Origin: Clostridium_AD sp036569345
Lineage (GTDB): Bacteria > Bacillota > Clostridia > Clostridiales > Clostridiaceae
Direction of reading: 5' to 3'
Assembly (NCBI RefSeq): GCF_036569345.1
Contig: NZ_DATCQT010000103.1
Location: 1 to 34,646, forward strand
Length of the DNA stretch: 34,646 nucleotides
The position numbers were made by a program, and so were the translations under genes. This document shows positions 32,908 through 34,646 of the stretch, piece by piece. The stretch's first letter is position 1; the number at the start of each line of letters is the position of its first letter. Under the pieces are notes generated by a model. That model saw nothing but the letters and a program-made list of their open reading frames with translations. It had not been told where the DNA came from and did no database searches.

Positions 32908-32945
32908 GGTGTATTAAAATGATTTTTAAATCATTTTGATACACC
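32908..32945. terminator. Long hairpin between the small ORF and the acyltransferase gene
   Basis: GGTGTATTAAAATGATTT (32908-32925) pairs with AAATCATTTTGATACACC (32928-32945) with one G-U, over a two-base loop. It is followed on the plus strand by CTTCTTTTAC. Lies 31 bases after the stop of the minus-strand acyltransferase gene and could serve both strands. Confidence 0.65.
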
Positions 32946-32976
32946 CTTCTTTTACTAACATAAACTATTCCTTATT

Positions 32977-33636
32977 TTATAAATATTTTTCCCCTGCGAT
33001 TCTACCTCGAATTACTTTCGCTGGAGTACCATATGCTACAACGTACTTTGGAATATCTTTTATTACAGTGGCTCCAGTTCCTATTAGAGTATGCTCTCCA
33101 ATTGTTATTCCATGAATTACTTTTACACCTAATGAAACAGCTGTAAACAAACCTATATTTACATTTCCACCAATAGATGAACCTGGAGCTAAACTTGAAT
33201 AATCTAACATTTTACTGTCATGATCTAAGGATGAATTATTATTAATTATACAAAAATCGCCTACTGTCGCCTCACTACTTATAGTAGTATTGGCCATTAT
33301 CACCGTGCCTTTTCCTATTAGTACATTCCTGGCTATTTGTGCAGAAGGATGAATTACTTTAATAAAGTTAAACTGTGGGATAATTTGTGAAATTTTATCA
33401 TAAACAGTATATCTAATAAAATTATCTCCAATTGCAATAATACCACCCTCTATTTTATACGTTTTTATTAAATTCTGTAAATCTTCTTCTTTTCCAATTA
33501 TTTTATATCCAAAGGAGCTAGAACCGACTTCTTTAAATCTGTCTAGCAATCCAATAATTTCATATTTATTTTCTTTTTCAATACTATCAATTACAACTTT
33601 TGCATGTCCTGAAGAACCAATAACAATAATATTCAA
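32977..33636 (-). CDS. NeuD/PglD-type sugar O- or N-acyltransferase
   Basis: 219 residues from the TTG at 33634-33636. I prefer this start because AGGAG then lies 9 bases away; an ATG nine bases upstream is directly fused to that AGGAG and cannot use it. The N-terminal Rossmann-like part begins NIIVIGSSGHAKVVIDSI, as in NeuD and PglD. The C-terminal half is a left-handed beta-helix of hexapeptide repeats (IGKGTVIMANTTIS, IGGNVNIGLFTAVSLG, IGTGATVIKD), with the likely catalytic His in SSLDHDSK and the ending VVAYGTPAKVIRGR. Such enzymes acetylate UDP-amino sugars or sialic-type sugars for surface glycans. It follows the aminotransferase by about 40 bases, which fits one amino-sugar pathway. 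Confidence 0.88.
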   Translation of the reverse strand: MNIIVIGSSGHAKVVIDSIEKENKYEIIGLLDRFKEVGSSSFGYKIIGKEEDLQNLIKTYKIEGGIIAIGDNFIRYTVYDKISQIIPQFNFIKVIHPSAQIARNVLIGKGTVIMANTTISSEATVGDFCIINNNSSLDHDSKMLDYSSLAPGSSIGGNVNIGLFTAVSLGVKVIHGITIGEHTLIGTGATVIKDIPKYVVAYGTPAKVIRGRIAGEKYL

Positions 33637-33676
33637 AACAAACATCTCCTAAAATATTGCTAGTATTTTTTAATAT

Positions 33677-34646
33677 TTAGACTATTGTATTTATAATGTT
33701 TAAAATATTTTTTTGTATTTCTAAATCTAGTGAATCGTACAGAGGTAAGCAAAGTATCCTGCTTGAAACAAACTCTGAATTTGGTGCCTTATTAGTTTTG
33801 TCTTTTATATAGGGTAAATCATTGAGAGATGGATAAAAATATCTCCTTGCATAAATATTTTCACTTGCAAGGGCTTCTTTTACTTTTAATAAGGTTTCTT
33901 CATCTTTAAATACTATGGGAAAACAATAATAATTTAAGTTGCTATTTATATTTTGTTCTTGTCTAATCACATTTTCACTTAAAAAGTGCATATAGTTTTC
34001 ATATAGTTTTTTTCTCTTTTCAAATATTTTATCAATATCATCCAATACACATAATCCCATGGCTGCTTCAAATTCATTCATCTTCCCGTTAATTCCAACC
34101 TCATTTATATGCTCTGAGTCACTTATTCCAAAATTAATTATTCTTGTGGCCTTGTCATAAATTTCATCATCATTTATTATAAGTGCACCCCCTTCTATAG
34201 TATGGAAAATTTTAGTGGCATGAAAACTAAGGGTAGATATATCTCCATAATTGAGTACACTATTTCCTTTGTATTTAACTCCAAAAGCATGGGCAGCATC
34301 GTAAATTACTTTTAAATTAAATTTTTTTGCTATTTCATCTATTTTTTCTACATCACAGGCATTTCCAAACACATGGACAGGAATTATAGCTGAAGTAGTT
34401 TTGGAAATTTTTTCTTCGATTTTTTTATAATCTATATTAAAGGTTTCTTTGTTTATATCTACAAAAACTGGATTTATACCTTGCCATACTTGACTACTAG
34501 TGGTCGCTACAAAGGAAAAGGGTGTGGTAATCGCTTCACCTTTTATATCTAAAAGCCTATAGGCAATTTGAAGGGCTATTGTTCCATTTGCAACCAAGAG
34601 TATATGCTTTATTCCTAAATATTTTTCCAATCTATTTTGTAGTTCT
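33677..34646 (-). CDS. DegT/DnrJ/EryC1 aminotransferase (5' end missing)
   Basis: At least 323 residues are present; the frame stays open to the right edge, and family members have about 40-50 more residues at the N-terminus, so the start is outside. PLP-dependent sugar aminotransferases of this family convert a 4- or 3-keto nucleotide sugar to an amino sugar. Visible are LVANGTIALQIAYR, TTPFSFVATTSSQVWQGINPVFVDI, DAAHAFG and the PLP lysine in STLSFHATKIFHTIEGGAL. The protein ends normally. With the NeuD-like acyltransferase next to it, it probably makes an acetylated amino sugar for a glycan such as flagellin or surface polysaccharide. Confidence 0.93.
   Translation of the reverse strand, partial: ELQNRLEKYLGIKHILLVANGTIALQIAYRLLDIKGEAITTPFSFVATTSSQVWQGINPVFVDINKETFNIDYKKIEEKISKTTSAIIPVHVFGNACDVEKIDEIAKKFNLKVIYDAAHAFGVKYKGNSVLNYGDISTLSFHATKIFHTIEGGALIINDDEIYDKATRIINFGISDSEHINEVGINGKMNEFEAAMGLCVLDDIDKIFEKRKKLYENYMHFLSENVIRQEQNINSNLNYYCFPIVFKDEETLLKVKEALASENIYARRYFYPSLNDLPYIKDKTNKAPNSEFVSSRILCLPLYDSLDLEIQKNILNIINTIV

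Larger units (their letters stand above)
32303..32976. other. Gene-poor region between purL promoter and the glycan locus
   Basis: About 670 bases, AT-rich, with two strong hairpins (32432-32473 and 32908-32945) and a doubtful 44-codon plus-strand ORF at 32734-32868. An imperfect inverted repeat, TAAATCATTGG and a partner containing CCAATGGTTTA, brackets about 50 bases near 32495-32560. No intact gene is visible on either strand. Confidence 0.55.

Overview
The window looks like chromosomal DNA of an anaerobic, spore-forming, low-GC Firmicute close to Clostridium. Base composition is strongly AT-rich. There are four alpha/beta-type small acid-soluble spore protein genes, the 5' end of a pyruvate:ferredoxin oxidoreductase gene, and a purine operon with Firmicute-style control. 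No rRNA, tRNA, CRISPR array or intact insertion sequence was seen.

Layout: 1-381 is the start of a PFOR gene, running off the left edge. 382-853 holds no intact gene. 854-3474 carries a beta-CASP metallo-hydrolase and murG. 3677-5085 is a tandem cluster of four SASP genes, each close to its own leader or terminator. 5222-8244 is an M16 peptidase-recJ pair on the minus strand, followed by a plus-strand gtrA-like membrane gene. 8972-13869 is a type IIA topoisomerase parE-parC pair. 13981-17706 holds mnmH, a small holin-like membrane protein, a decayed gene and a ClC-type chloride transporter. 17902-20726 has rlmD, an RDD-like membrane protein and a TauE/SafE permease.

20779-32223 is the de novo purine block: purL (single-chain type) and then purE-purC-purF-purM-purN-purH-purD, all on the minus strand. 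Together they cover most steps from PRPP to IMP; purB and purK are not in the window. The purE leader holds a purine riboswitch aptamer whose sequence (C at the ligand-pairing position) predicts guanine or hypoxanthine as ligand. Behind it are an antiterminator that can be drawn, a 75-nt hairpin nested in that antiterminator, and a strong intrinsic terminator. Upstream lie a TTGACT-17-TAACAT promoter and two CGAAC boxes resembling PurR sites. The purine supply is therefore probably controlled by both a repressor and transcript termination.

32224-32976 is gene-poor, with two strong hairpins and one doubtful 44-codon ORF. 32977-34646 carries a NeuD-type sugar acyltransferase and a DegT-type aminotransferase cut by the right edge, which look like the end of a surface-glycan locus.

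The most interesting observations are the two-state architecture of the purE leader, the mosaic history of the SASP cluster, the unusual motif positions in ParC, and the small broken or orphan genes around 15-16 kb. I found no convincing wholly new multi-gene system.
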